Shown: positions 41,568-49,412 of the stretch, piece after piece
Layout of the letters: every line of letters starts with the position of its first letter
Numbering within the stretch: position 1 is the stretch's first letter
Assembly (NCBI GenBank): GCA_004554385.1
Contig: SFMO01000189.1
Span: 62,001-126,000, forward strand
DNA: 64,000 nucleotides
Source: Ruminococcus flavefaciens
GTDB taxonomy: Bacteria; Bacillota; Clostridia; Oscillospirales; Ruminococcaceae
Direction of reading: 5' to 3'
Notes under the pieces: generated by a model
Database searches by the model: none
What the model was told of the DNA's origin: nothing
Seen by the model: only the letters and a program-made list of their open reading frames with translations
Position numbers and translations under genes: made by a program

Positions 41568-42335
41568 ATGGAATATTTTGCAGCCTGTGATACCGATGTG
41601 GGTATCACCAAAAAGATAAATCAGGACAGCGTATGCATAAAGACCGCAAAGACAAATACAGGCAGGGCGGCGCTTATTCTCGTCTGTGACGGCATGGGAG
41701 GACTCTCACGGGGAGAGCTTGCCAGCGCTGAGGTAATACGCAGCTTTGCACACTGGTTCGACAGCCAGCTGCCCTTTGAGCTCCCCGAATGGGACTGGCA
41801 TACCGCTGCGCATAACGTCATCAGCAGACTCCGCCGCCTCAACGCAAAGCTTGTGAACTTCGGCAGACGTGAATGTATGCAGCTCGGAACTACCGCAACA
41901 GGCATCATAGCCGTTGATACCCAGTTCATGACCTTCCATGTAGGCGATACCCGTATCTACAAGGTCTCAGATAAGCTCAGTCAGCTCACAGACGACCATA
42001 CATTCGTGAACCGTGAGGTTAAACTGGGAAATATGACTCCCGAGGAGGCACTCACAGACCCGAGAAGGAACGCTCTCGTTCAGTGTATCGGCGTTACCGA
42101 CGATGTTTTTCCCGAGGTCAAACTGGGTGACCTCGAAAGCGGCGTGAACTATATGATATGCTCCGACGGATTCCGACACGTTCTCACGGAAAAAGAGCTG
42201 TTCGAGGAGCTATCGCCGCATAAAACAGCTTCAAAGGCTGATATGCAGAAACAGCTCAGACAGCTGATAGATACAGTCAAGGACAGAGATGAGAGCGATA
42301 ATATCACCGCTGCTCTGTTCAGAGCCGAGCTGTAG
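41568..42335 (+). CDS. PP2C-family serine/threonine phosphatase
   Basis: A 255-aa PPM phosphatase. Metal-binding and catalytic motifs are VCDGMGGLSRGE, FHVGDTRIYKV, LTDDHTFV, MICSDGF and ESDNITAAL. It starts 21 bases after the FHA gene, with AAGGGG upstream. Such proteins reverse phosphorylation by Hanks-type kinases. The FHA protein may bind substrates phosphorylated by the same kinase. Confidence 0.94.
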   Translation: MEYFAACDTDVGITKKINQDSVCIKTAKTNTGRAALILVCDGMGGLSRGELASAEVIRSFAHWFDSQLPFELPEWDWHTAAHNVISRLRRLNAKLVNFGRRECMQLGTTATGIIAVDTQFMTFHVGDTRIYKVSDKLSQLTDDHTFVNREVKLGNMTPEEALTDPRRNALVQCIGVTDDVFPEVKLGDLESGVNYMICSDGFRHVLTEKELFEELSPHKTASKADMQKQLRQLIDTVKDRDESDNITAALFRAEL

Positions 42336-42351
42336 CGCAAAGGAGAGGCAT

Positions 42352-42588
42352 ATGACTACAGGAGAAATACTCATTATTGCAGCCGCCGCTGCGGTATTCA
42401 TCATAATAAACATCATCATGTGGAGCGTTATCGCAAAAAAGGAGCGCCGAGCAGACGCTAATGCTGCTCCTCAGAGCAGAATGACCGAAGTCCCTCTCAG
42501 TGAGGTCTCTGCGGCAGCTGCTGCAGCAGGCTTCGAGCTGATGGAAAATACCGTCATAGTCCACACTGACGATGTTATAAGCGATTAG
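42352..42588 (+). CDS. Small single-pass membrane protein
   Basis: A 78-aa protein of unknown function with one TM helix (about 5-26, Ile/Ala-rich), then a basic stretch (KKERRAD) and a hydrophilic tail, so the tail is likely cytoplasmic. AAGGAG precedes the chosen Met; the longer frame would overlap the phosphatase gene. It ends the FHA-PP2C operon. Confidence 0.65.
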   Translation: MTTGEILIIAAAAAVFIIINIIMWSVIAKKERRADANAAPQSRMTEVPLSEVSAAAAAAGFELMENTVIVHTDDVISD

Positions 42589-42652
42589 ACCCGTCTCACC
42601 GTGCAGAGATCGGTTTAATATATTCTGATACATGATATAGGAGGAAAATCAA

Positions 42653-43024
42653 ATGAAATTAGCATTCAAGATCATCAGCATCATACTTCTGGTGTATTAT
42701 GGCATCATAGCCATCATAGGAGTATTGGGCATTGCAGGCATAGGTGCTGCTACAGCCGGCAAAACAGGCGGTGAGGCTGCCTTCGGCGGAGTGGCTATCC
42801 TTGCACTCATACTTGCCCTCATACCAACTGCAATAGCTGTAGCTATGGCTATTTACGGCGTAAAAGAAAACTACAATATGTGCTTTAAGCTGTCGGCGGT
42901 ACTCATGGTGCTCAACATCATATCATTCATCGCTTCTGACAACAAGGGCTCTGCTATTGTGGGACTTGTTTTCTCTATCGCTTACTGCTTCATGGCTAAA
43001 AAGCTCGACGACGGAGCATTCTGA
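42653..43024 (+). CDS. Small four-helix membrane protein
   Basis: A 123-aa hydrophobic protein, function unknown. About four TM helices are seen, with a Gly/Ala-rich loop (GIGAATAGKTGGEAAFGG) between the first two and KKLDDGAF at the end. AGGAGG precedes the start. It is close to both neighbours and likely in the same operon. Confidence 0.7.
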   Translation: MKLAFKIISIILLVYYGIIAIIGVLGIAGIGAATAGKTGGEAAFGGVAILALILALIPTAIAVAMAIYGVKENYNMCFKLSAVLMVLNIISFIASDNKGSAIVGLVFSIAYCFMAKKLDDGAF

Positions 43025-43059
43025 TACACTGCTCATTTTTCAGCAAGGAGGCTTACATA

Positions 43060-43719
43060 ATGACTTACGGAAGTGAACTTGAATTCAATCAGAAAAACAA
43101 AGCTGAGGAATTTGCTCATAACAAAACTATCTACAACAGAGTACAGAAGATACGCTCACGTCTTATTATTTTCTATATTGCGCCTCTTGCTGTATATCTT
43201 CCTGCTGCAATATTCATGGGTATCATATCCTACGTTGTGGCAGGAGCTCTCGATGCAGTCATAGTAATTCCGCTTGCAGCCTATTTTGCATGGAGAGGCT
43301 GCTACAATTACCATGATTTCTCACTCATTCTCCTCATAGGCTTGCTTGTATTTAATCAGCTGCTTCTCGGTTTCCTTAGCCCCTATGAAAACAGGCTTTT
43401 CTACGATTTCAATATCTTCGGAAAATTCTCGCTGATGCATATAGTGCTTCTGGCGATAGTCGTAACGGCAGCAGTTATAAACCTCAAAATAAATGTTGAC
43501 TACCACAAGCTTGAGGAGGCAGACGGCTTCCCTCAGTTCAACATGAGATTCTTCGAGCAGGAAATGGACATCATACAGTCAGGTATAAAGGACCCTTATC
43601 AGCAGATGATGGACGACCGCAAAAGGAATGCTTCTGACTCTATGGCAGGTATCGAATTTCCGCAGAATAACGCGGAAACTGTACAGGAGCACGGCTCGGG
43701 AACTATGGACAGTATCTGA
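43060..43719 (+). CDS. Hypothetical membrane protein
   Basis: A 219-aa protein, function unknown. The N-terminal 30 residues are polar, then about five TM helices lie between 32 and 148. A cytoplasmic tail from 150 contains a Glu/Asp/Met-rich stretch (FFEQEMDIIQSGIKDPYQQMMDD). AAGGAGG lies upstream. A terminator follows. Confidence 0.7.
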   Translation: MTYGSELEFNQKNKAEEFAHNKTIYNRVQKIRSRLIIFYIAPLAVYLPAAIFMGIISYVVAGALDAVIVIPLAAYFAWRGCYNYHDFSLILLIGLLVFNQLLLGFLSPYENRLFYDFNIFGKFSLMHIVLLAIVVTAAVINLKINVDYHKLEEADGFPQFNMRFFEQEMDIIQSGIKDPYQQMMDDRKRNASDSMAGIEFPQNNAETVQEHGSGTMDSI

Positions 43720-43746
43720 TGTCAATGTATATTTTATACAGAAACT

Positions 43747-43772
43747 AAGGCGGCTGAGTGCCGCCTTTTTTC
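43747..43772 (+). terminator. Terminator before purB
   Basis: AAGGCGGC (43747-43754) pairs with GCCGCCTT (43760-43767) around TGAGT, followed by a T-run. Confidence 0.93.
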
Positions 43773-43773
43773 A

Positions 43774-43802
43774 TTGACATGAAAGGCGTATAATGATATA
43801 AT
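43774..43802 (+). promoter_or_regulatory. purB promoter
   Basis: TTGACA (43774-43779) and TATAAT (43797-43802) with a 17-base spacer. A second TATAAT-like motif lies within the spacer. Confidence 0.9.
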
Positions 43803-43815
43803 TGAATTGATGTAC

Positions 43816-43830
43816 TGTCGAAGTACGACA
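43816..43830 (+). promoter_or_regulatory. Operator-like inverted repeat in the purB leader
   Basis: TGTCG and CGACA flank AAGTA, near the expected transcription start. It is not the PurR box of Bacillus. It may bind a repressor. Confidence 0.4.
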
Positions 43831-43855
43831 ATTGATGTAAAAGGAGTTAATCAAC

Positions 43856-45295
43856 ATGAGCGGTAATATCAACAGCTATGAAAGCCCATTCTGCACACGT
43901 TATGCAAGCGAGGAAATGCAGTATATTTTCTCTGCGGATAAGAAGTTCACTACATGGAGAAAGCTCTGGGTAGCACTTGCAAGAGCCGAAATGAAGCTTG
44001 GTCTCCCTGTTACAGAGGCACAGGTAAAGCAGCTGGAGGAGCACATCAACGACATTGACTACGAAATGGCTGCAGAGCGCGAGAAGATAACCCGCCACGA
44101 TGTTATGGCTCACGTATTTACATACGGACAGGCTTGCCCTGATGCCGCAGGTATCATACACCTTGGCGCTACATCCTGCTATGTAGGCGATAATACAGAC
44201 GTTATCATCATGCGTGACGCCCTTAAGGTTGTCCGCAGAAAGCTTCTCAACGTAATGAACAACCTTGCAAAGTTCGCAGACGAGTACAAGAACCTCCCCT
44301 GCCTTGCTTACACACACCTGCAGCCTGCACAGCTCACTACAGTCGGAAAGAGAGCTACTCTCTGGCTCAATGAGCTCCTCATGGACTTCCAGGACCTTGA
44401 ATACCGCATGTCCACACTGAAGCTCCTGGGCTCAAAGGGCACAACAGGCACACAGGCTTCATTCATGGAGCTTTTCGAGGGCGATACCGACAAGATAAAG
44501 CAGCTCGAAAAGATGATAGCCGAAGAAATGGGCTTTGACGCTGTAGTTCCCGTATCAGGACAGACCTATTCACGCAAGGTGGATTCAAAGGTGCTTGAAG
44601 TCCTCAGCGATATTGCACAGTCCGCAAGCAAGTTCTCAAACGATATGCGTATCCTCCAGTCCTTCAAGGAAATGGAAGAGCCAAGAGAAAAGAAGCAGAT
44701 AGGCTCATCTGCAATGGCATACAAGCGCAATCCTATGCGCTGTGAGAGAATCACTTCCCTTGCTCGTTACGTAATAATAGACAGCCTTAACCCTGCATTC
44801 ACAGCAGGTACACAGTGGTTCGAGAGAACACTCGATGACTCAGCCAACAAGCGTATCAGCGTTGCAGAGGCATTCCTCGGCGTTGACGCTATCCTCAATA
44901 TAATGATGAACGTTACAAACGGCATCGTAGTATACCCGGAGATGATACGCCGCCGCGTTATGGCAGAGCTCCCATTCATGGCAAGCGAGAACATAATGAT
45001 GGACGCTGTAAAGAAGGGCGGAAACCGTCAGGAGCTCCACGACCGTATCATGGACTACTCTATGGAGGCAGGCGCAAACGTAAAGGTTCGCGGTCTCGAC
45101 AACAACCTCTGCGAGCTCATTGAAGCTGACCCCATGTTCATGGTAACAAAGGAAGAGCTGGACGCTGTTCTCAAGCCCGAGAACTACACAGGAAGAAGCT
45201 CACAGCAGGTGGACGAGTTCCTTGCTGAGTGCATCAATCCTATCCTCGAAGCTAATAAGGATATTCTCGGCGAAAGCTTTGAAATGAAAAACTAA
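43856..45295 (+). CDS. purB: Adenylosuccinate lyase
   Basis: A 479-aa fumarase/aspartase-superfamily enzyme acting twice in purine synthesis (SAICAR to AICAR, adenylosuccinate to AMP). The signature GSSAMAYKRNPMRCERI is intact, as are HLGATSCYVGDNTD and TYLQPAQLTT-like HLQPAQLTTVGKR. AAAGGAG precedes the start. Its own promoter makes it independent of other purine genes, none of which is nearby. Confidence 0.97.
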   Translation: MSGNINSYESPFCTRYASEEMQYIFSADKKFTTWRKLWVALARAEMKLGLPVTEAQVKQLEEHINDIDYEMAAEREKITRHDVMAHVFTYGQACPDAAGIIHLGATSCYVGDNTDVIIMRDALKVVRRKLLNVMNNLAKFADEYKNLPCLAYTHLQPAQLTTVGKRATLWLNELLMDFQDLEYRMSTLKLLGSKGTTGTQASFMELFEGDTDKIKQLEKMIAEEMGFDAVVPVSGQTYSRKVDSKVLEVLSDIAQSASKFSNDMRILQSFKEMEEPREKKQIGSSAMAYKRNPMRCERITSLARYVIIDSLNPAFTAGTQWFERTLDDSANKRISVAEAFLGVDAILNIMMNVTNGIVVYPEMIRRRVMAELPFMASENIMMDAVKKGGNRQELHDRIMDYSMEAGANVKVRGLDNNLCELIEADPMFMVTKEELDAVLKPENYTGRSSQQVDEFLAECINPILEANKDILGESFEMKN

Positions 45296-45447
45296 GCAGC
45301 GTGACGCTGTATCCTTGCCACCTGCAAATCGGCTATTTCACGCACTCTACGAAGCGTAGACTCCGCTTTATATCATAATTCTACGGCTCATGGGTGTACT
45401 TTTTCTCCGCTGCATGATACACTTTTCTCAGGAAGGAGGACACATGA

Positions 45448-46053
45448 ATGGATCAGGTAAAGATCGGTAAATTCATCTCTCAGATGAGAAAAGAAAAAGG
45501 ACTTACACAGAAACAGCTTGGCGAAGAACTTCTTATCAGCGATAAGACAGTTTCCAAGTGGGAGACAGGCAAAGGTATGCCCGAGGTGTCCCTTATGCTC
45601 CCTCTCTGTGAAAAGCTGGGTATCAACGTAAATGAGCTCCTCACGGGTGAGCATATCCCCGACGAGGACTACAAGAAAAAAGCGGAGGAAAATATTATGA
45701 ATATCATGCGTGAAAAAGAGGAAAGCATAAGAAAAATAATCATTTCGGCTATTTCAGCCGCTATCGCAGTACTTGCAAGCGTTACGATCATATTAGTGGC
45801 AGGCACACTGAAAATGGAAACATGGCAGAGAATTCTGCTTATCGCAATAGCCGTGATCGTTATGGCAGGCGGTATCGCTGTTGCCTGCATGGCGGATCTG
45901 AGCGCAGGCACATACGAGTGCAAAAACTGCGGAACACGCTTCGTACCGTCTGCAAAGAGCTATGTTTTCGGCACTCATACTCTCACAAAGAGAAAGCTCA
46001 CCTGCCCCAAGTGCGGCAAGCGTACCTACTGCCGGCGCAGACTTACTCACTGA
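45448..46053 (+). CDS. XRE-family regulator with membrane helices and zinc ribbon
   Basis: A 201-aa protein. The HTH_3 domain (1-62) reads KIGKFISQMRKEKGLTQKQL, then EELLISDKTVSKWETGKG. Two TM helices lie about 94-116 and 125-150. A C-terminal zinc ribbon (155-200) has YECKNCGTRF and LTCPKCGKRTYC. GGAGG lies eight bases upstream of this Met. A membrane-tethered XRE protein with a zinc ribbon is common in Clostridia but has no defined role. Confidence 0.83.
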   Translation: MDQVKIGKFISQMRKEKGLTQKQLGEELLISDKTVSKWETGKGMPEVSLMLPLCEKLGINVNELLTGEHIPDEDYKKKAEENIMNIMREKEESIRKIIISAISAAIAVLASVTIILVAGTLKMETWQRILLIAIAVIVMAGGIAVACMADLSAGTYECKNCGTRFVPSAKSYVFGTHTLTKRKLTCPKCGKRTYCRRRLTH

Positions 46054-46059
46054 ATTATC

Positions 46060-46078
46060 GGGCGGATAGTATCCGCCC
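46060..46078 (+). repeat. GGGCGGATAGTATCCGCCC palindrome
   Basis: A 19-bp palindrome just after the XRE gene. Related GGATAATATCC palindromes occur at 7167-7177, 41541-41551 and 62274-62284. It could form a hairpin but has only a short T-run. Confidence 0.6.
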
Positions 46079-46100
46079 TTGCAGAATATAAGGAAATACA

Positions 46101-46604
46101 ATGAAAAAAGAATATCTCGAAGCAGGCAAGATAGTCACTACCCACGGTATACGGGGTGAAGTGAAGATAATGCCCTACACCGACAGCCCCGACCTCCTTG
46201 CGGAGTTCGACAGGCTGTTCATAGGAAAAAATCACGAGGAAGTGTTCATTGAGCGCTCCAGAGTGTTCAAGAATACAGTCATCGCCAAGATAGAGGGAGT
46301 TGACACCCCCGAGGCGGCTGAGAAGCTCCGCAACAAGGTGCTGTATATGCACCGCGACGACCTCGAACTTGACGAGGACACCTACTTCATTCAGGACCTT
46401 ATAGGTCTTGAGGTCCGCGATGCCGACACCGATGAGGTCTACGGCAAGATAAACGACGTAATGCAGACAGGTGCAAACGACGTCTACGTCATAAAGGGCG
46501 AAGATAAGGAATACCTTGTGCCCGCTATCGCAGATGTTGTGGTATCTACTGACATCGACGGCGGAATAATGACTATCCGCCCTCTTGACGGTCTTTTCGA
46601 CTGA
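46101..46604 (+). CDS. rimM: 16S rRNA processing protein RimM
   Basis: A 167-aa ribosome maturation factor for the 30S head. It has the N-terminal RimM domain (EAGKIVTTHGIRGEVKIMPY) and the C-terminal PRC-barrel (IGLEVRDADTDEVYGKI, EYLVPAIADVV). The usual partner trmD lies 1.4 kb downstream, separated by two unrelated genes. Confidence 0.94.
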   Translation: MKKEYLEAGKIVTTHGIRGEVKIMPYTDSPDLLAEFDRLFIGKNHEEVFIERSRVFKNTVIAKIEGVDTPEAAEKLRNKVLYMHRDDLELDEDTYFIQDLIGLEVRDADTDEVYGKINDVMQTGANDVYVIKGEDKEYLVPAIADVVVSTDIDGGIMTIRPLDGLFD

Positions 46605-46605
46605 T

Positions 46606-47190
46606 GTGAAAAAGAGCAATATCATCGCCGTAGGAACCCTTACAGCAGCTGTTGCCGCACTTGCTGTATATTCCGTCACAATGTGCGAGGTCACACTGAA
46701 GGACTATATTCATCTCCCGAAATGGGGAATTTCGGCAGTGGGAATAGTTTTTCTGCTCATGCTGTTTATACCTAATATTATATGGAGCAAAAATCAGCCA
46801 AAGGGCTATGAGGAGTCCGCAAAGCTCGAAAATAAGCTCCTTCTCACACTTGAGCGAATGGGCGAGGGTCTTGTGTCAACACTTGTCCTCATAGACCGCC
46901 GCACAGACCGCTTTTCATTTTCACCGCGCACAGGCTATCTTGCCATTGCGCTGATACTTATGATACTCTATGAGCTTTACTGGATAAAATATTTCCGAAG
47001 CAGCCGCACTCTTGCGGATATGTATTCGGATTACTGCGGTTTTCCGCTGGCAGGCGCTTCCCTGCCTGTATTTGCAGTATTTCTGCTCGGAGTGTACGCC
47101 TGCAATGTCTTTCTCATTGCATCAGCTTTCATACTTGGGATCGGACACATCGGCATACATATTATGCATAAAAAAGAGATAGAAAAATAA
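46606..47190 (+). CDS. Hypothetical membrane protein between rimM and trmD
   Basis: A 194-aa protein with about five TM helices, function unknown. The loop after TM2 is polar (SKNQPKGYEESAKLENK). A GTG start lies just after the rimM TGA; a TTG inside rimM is an alternative. No ribosome site is obvious, so translation may be coupled to rimM. The C-terminus is HKKEIEK. Confidence 0.65.
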   Translation: MKKSNIIAVGTLTAAVAALAVYSVTMCEVTLKDYIHLPKWGISAVGIVFLLMLFIPNIIWSKNQPKGYEESAKLENKLLLTLERMGEGLVSTLVLIDRRTDRFSFSPRTGYLAIALILMILYELYWIKYFRSSRTLADMYSDYCGFPLAGASLPVFAVFLLGVYACNVFLIASAFILGIGHIGIHIMHKKEIEK

Positions 47191-47240
47191 AAAGAACAAA
47201 AGAAAAAACAGCGTATATACGCTCAAAGGAGGCACTTACC

Positions 47241-47951
47241 ATGAAAAGATTCTTAGGCATACTGTTTCTGCTCGTAATTGTCGCAGCAGGAGTCTGCGCG
47301 TATTTCTTCCCCGGAATACCGTATAAGTACAAATGCACCCACGACCTTGAACTCACCGACAGCATATGGGATAATATCCCCGAAAACATTCCGCCACTTC
47401 CCGCTGACTATTCCGATTATTCAAACTTCGGCGTGCGGATCACTGCATGGAACGATATGGAGCCTGTGCGCACCAACGATAAGACAAAGGCAAAATGGCT
47501 CAACAGCGACGAAGACTGCTGGATAGGCATTACTGAGGAGCACCTCAGCGAAAGTGATGATTTTCTCGACAGAACGGGCATCACTCACGAAGCCCTTGAC
47601 CGCTACTGCAAGGCGGTGGAAAAGACTACTCCCGAAAATCAATATGAGTTTACAAAGCTTGTGGCATCACTGACCATGGATGATTTCGATATACACGACT
47701 TCAAGAATTCAAAGACATTTTATCTTCTTATGAAAACCAAAAACGAATTGTATCTCGGCAGTAAAATGTTTTACTGCGCGGACGGAGTCGGTTTCCGCGG
47801 TTATTTTTATACCAAACATGCCCCCGAAGCTAATCAGGGATATATGATCATATACCCCGACAGGGACAAGCGCACCCGATATACCATCGAAATAAGCGTT
47901 TTTGACTATTATCAAGCTTTTGCCATGGCTGAAAGCATCAAACTTACATAA
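47241..47951 (+). CDS. Hypothetical membrane-anchored protein between rimM and trmD
   Basis: A 236-aa protein of unknown function. An N-terminal TM/signal anchor (4-24, LGILFLLVIVAAGVCAYFF) precedes a hydrophilic, acidic extracellular part rich in Trp, Tyr and Asp. No known domain is recognised. AAAGGAGG lies upstream. It is more AT-rich than rimM and trmD, which suggests later insertion of this pair. Confidence 0.72.
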   Translation: MKRFLGILFLLVIVAAGVCAYFFPGIPYKYKCTHDLELTDSIWDNIPENIPPLPADYSDYSNFGVRITAWNDMEPVRTNDKTKAKWLNSDEDCWIGITEEHLSESDDFLDRTGITHEALDRYCKAVEKTTPENQYEFTKLVASLTMDDFDIHDFKNSKTFYLLMKTKNELYLGSKMFYCADGVGFRGYFYTKHAPEANQGYMIIYPDRDKRTRYTIEISVFDYYQAFAMAESIKLT

Positions 47952-47958
47952 AATATCC

Positions 47959-47982
47959 GAGACCGCAGTTCTGTGCGGTCTC
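47959..47982 (+). repeat. Strong hairpin before trmD
   Basis: GAGACCGCA (47959-47967) pairs perfectly with TGCGGTCTC (47974-47982). It has no T-run and lies about ten bases before the trmD ribosome site AAGGAG, so it may affect mRNA processing or trmD translation. Confidence 0.6.
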
Positions 47983-48003
47983 AAATCATAAAGGAGCATA
48001 AAA

Positions 48004-48702
48004 ATGCATATAGAAATAGCAACTCTGTTTCCCGAGATGTGCGAGGCTGTGCTGGGCGAGAGCATAATCGGCAGAGCACGAAAAGCAGGCAAGATAAGCC
48101 TTCACTGCCGCCAGATACGCGAGTATACACAGGATAAGCACCGCCGTGTCGACGACACTCCCTATGGCGGAGGAATGGGCATGGTAATGCAGTGCGAGCC
48201 CATCTACAACTGCTACAAGGCTGTCTGCGAGGACCTCGGTGCAAAGCCACATACCATCTACATGTCACCAAAGGGCAGGATATTTGACCAGAAAAAGGCA
48301 ATAGAGCTCTCAAAAATGGACAATATCCTCATAATCTGCGGCCATTATGAGGGCGTGGATCAGCGCGTTATCGACAAGATCGTGGACGAGGAGATCTCTA
48401 TCGGCGACTATGTGCTCACAGGGGGCGAGCTCCCTGCAATGGTAGTTTCTGATACTGTAGCCCGTATGTGCGAGGGGGTGCTCTCCGATGAGGTCTGCTT
48501 CACCGACGAGAGCATTTACAGCGGACTTCTCGAATATCCCCAGTATACACGCCCCGAAGTGTGGGAGGGCGAGGCTGTTCCACCTGTGCTCCTTACAGGA
48601 CATCACAAGAACATCGAAACATGGCGCCATGAACAGAGCCTGAGGCTTACCGAGGAGCGCCGCCCCGATCTTTTAGCTAAGTACAAAAGTGAAATTGGCT
48701 GA
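48004..48702 (+). CDS. trmD: tRNA (guanine37-N1)-methyltransferase
   Basis: A 232-aa SPOUT enzyme placing m1G37 in tRNAs to prevent frameshifting. IEIATLFPEMCEAVLGESIIGRA and DDTPYGGGMGMVMQCEP are diagnostic, and the knot carries ICGHYEGVDQRVI and YVLTGGELPAM. AAGGAG lies upstream. A terminator overlaps its stop codon, ending the rimM unit. Confidence 0.97.
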   Translation: MHIEIATLFPEMCEAVLGESIIGRARKAGKISLHCRQIREYTQDKHRRVDDTPYGGGMGMVMQCEPIYNCYKAVCEDLGAKPHTIYMSPKGRIFDQKKAIELSKMDNILIICGHYEGVDQRVIDKIVDEEISIGDYVLTGGELPAMVVSDTVARMCEGVLSDEVCFTDESIYSGLLEYPQYTRPEVWEGEAVPPVLLTGHHKNIETWRHEQSLRLTEERRPDLLAKYKSEIG

Positions 48703-48720
48703 CCAATTTTTCTGCTTTTT
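48691..48720 (+). terminator. Terminator overlapping the trmD stop
   Basis: AAATTGG (48692-48698) pairs with CCAATTT (48703-48709), followed by TTCTGCTTTTT. The stop codon lies in the loop. Confidence 0.75.
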
Positions 48721-48761
48721 GTTCCACAAAAAAATCGGATTGTTCCACAAAGTGTTCCACA
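48719..48761. repeat. Three GTTCCAC-centred palindromic repeats
   Basis: GTTCCAC occurs at 48721-48727, 48742-48748 and 48754-48760. Each lies in an 11-bp partial palindrome (TTGT-TCC-ACAA twice, GTGT-TCC-ACAC once). Starts are 21 and 12 bases apart. They lie between trmD and ptsH, about 200 bases upstream of the ptsH promoter. The rest of this 382-base spacer is AT-rich with no gene. Confidence 0.6.
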
Positions 48762-48963
48762 CATAACTGGCTGTATAGACAAAAAAACATTCTCCCTTTA
48801 GAAAAAAAATGCCATAATATCCTGTTGAATAATATGCACTTTCAACAATTACTATCAACATTTTTTTGTAGTGATAATAAACAAGCAAGTTGATAAAATT
48901 TCATTCACATTTAATCTAAATGTAGAATTTAGCGAAAAGATGACCTTTAATCACAAAAATCCG

Positions 48964-48992
48964 TTGACTAAGGAAAAAATAGATTGTATAAT
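48964..48992 (+). promoter_or_regulatory. ptsH promoter
   Basis: TTGACT (48964-48969) and TATAAT (48987-48992) with a 17-base spacer. Confidence 0.88.
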
Positions 48993-49084
48993 AAAGTCAG
49001 CAAGTGAAACATATTTGCAAACGGCAACACAGTCCTTAAATAGAATGAGAGGGGCTGTAACTTACGAGAATAGGAGAGTTGTTT

Positions 49085-49357
49085 ATGTTTGTCAGAGAAG
49101 TAATGGTAAAGAATCAGGTTGGACTTCACGCAAGACCCGCAACCTTCTTTATTCAGAAGGCTAACGAGTTCAAGTCATCAATCTGGATCGAAAAGGAAGA
49201 GCGCAGAGTTAATGCAAAGAGTCTGCTTGGCATCCTTTCGCTCGGTATTGTTGGCGGTACAAACGTAAAGGTTATCGCTGACGGAGCTGATGAGAAGGCT
49301 GCAGTTGACGCTCTTATCGAGCTTGTTGACAGCGGTTTCAGCGAGGAAAACAGATAA
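49085..49357 (+). CDS. ptsH: Phosphocarrier protein HPr
   Basis: A 90-aa HPr-family protein. The PEP-dependent site is His in NQVGLHARPATFF, and the regulatory Ser site is in NAKSLLGILSLGI. Both are intact, so it is HPr rather than Crh, which lacks the His. It can carry phosphate in sugar transport or act with HPr kinase and CcpA. No enzyme I or PTS permease is in the window. AGGAGAG precedes the ATG. Confidence 0.94.
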   Translation: MFVREVMVKNQVGLHARPATFFIQKANEFKSSIWIEKEERRVNAKSLLGILSLGIVGGTNVKVIADGADEKAAVDALIELVDSGFSEENR

Positions 49358-49372
49358 TCAGACAAAATACTC

Positions 49373-49400
49373 GGGGCGTTACAATAGTAACGCCCACTTT
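49373..49400 (+). terminator. Terminator between ptsH and spoIVB
   Basis: GGGCGTTAC (49374-49382) pairs with GTAACGCCC (49387-49395), followed by ACTTTTATTTT. It could also help end the convergent spoIVB transcript. Confidence 0.88.
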
Positions 49401-49412
49401 TATTTTATGAGG

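Noticed and set aside
48871..49164. 97-aa ORF upstream of ptsH
   Set aside because: It contains the ptsH promoter and overlaps the gene in another frame, has no ribosome site and no recognisable family.
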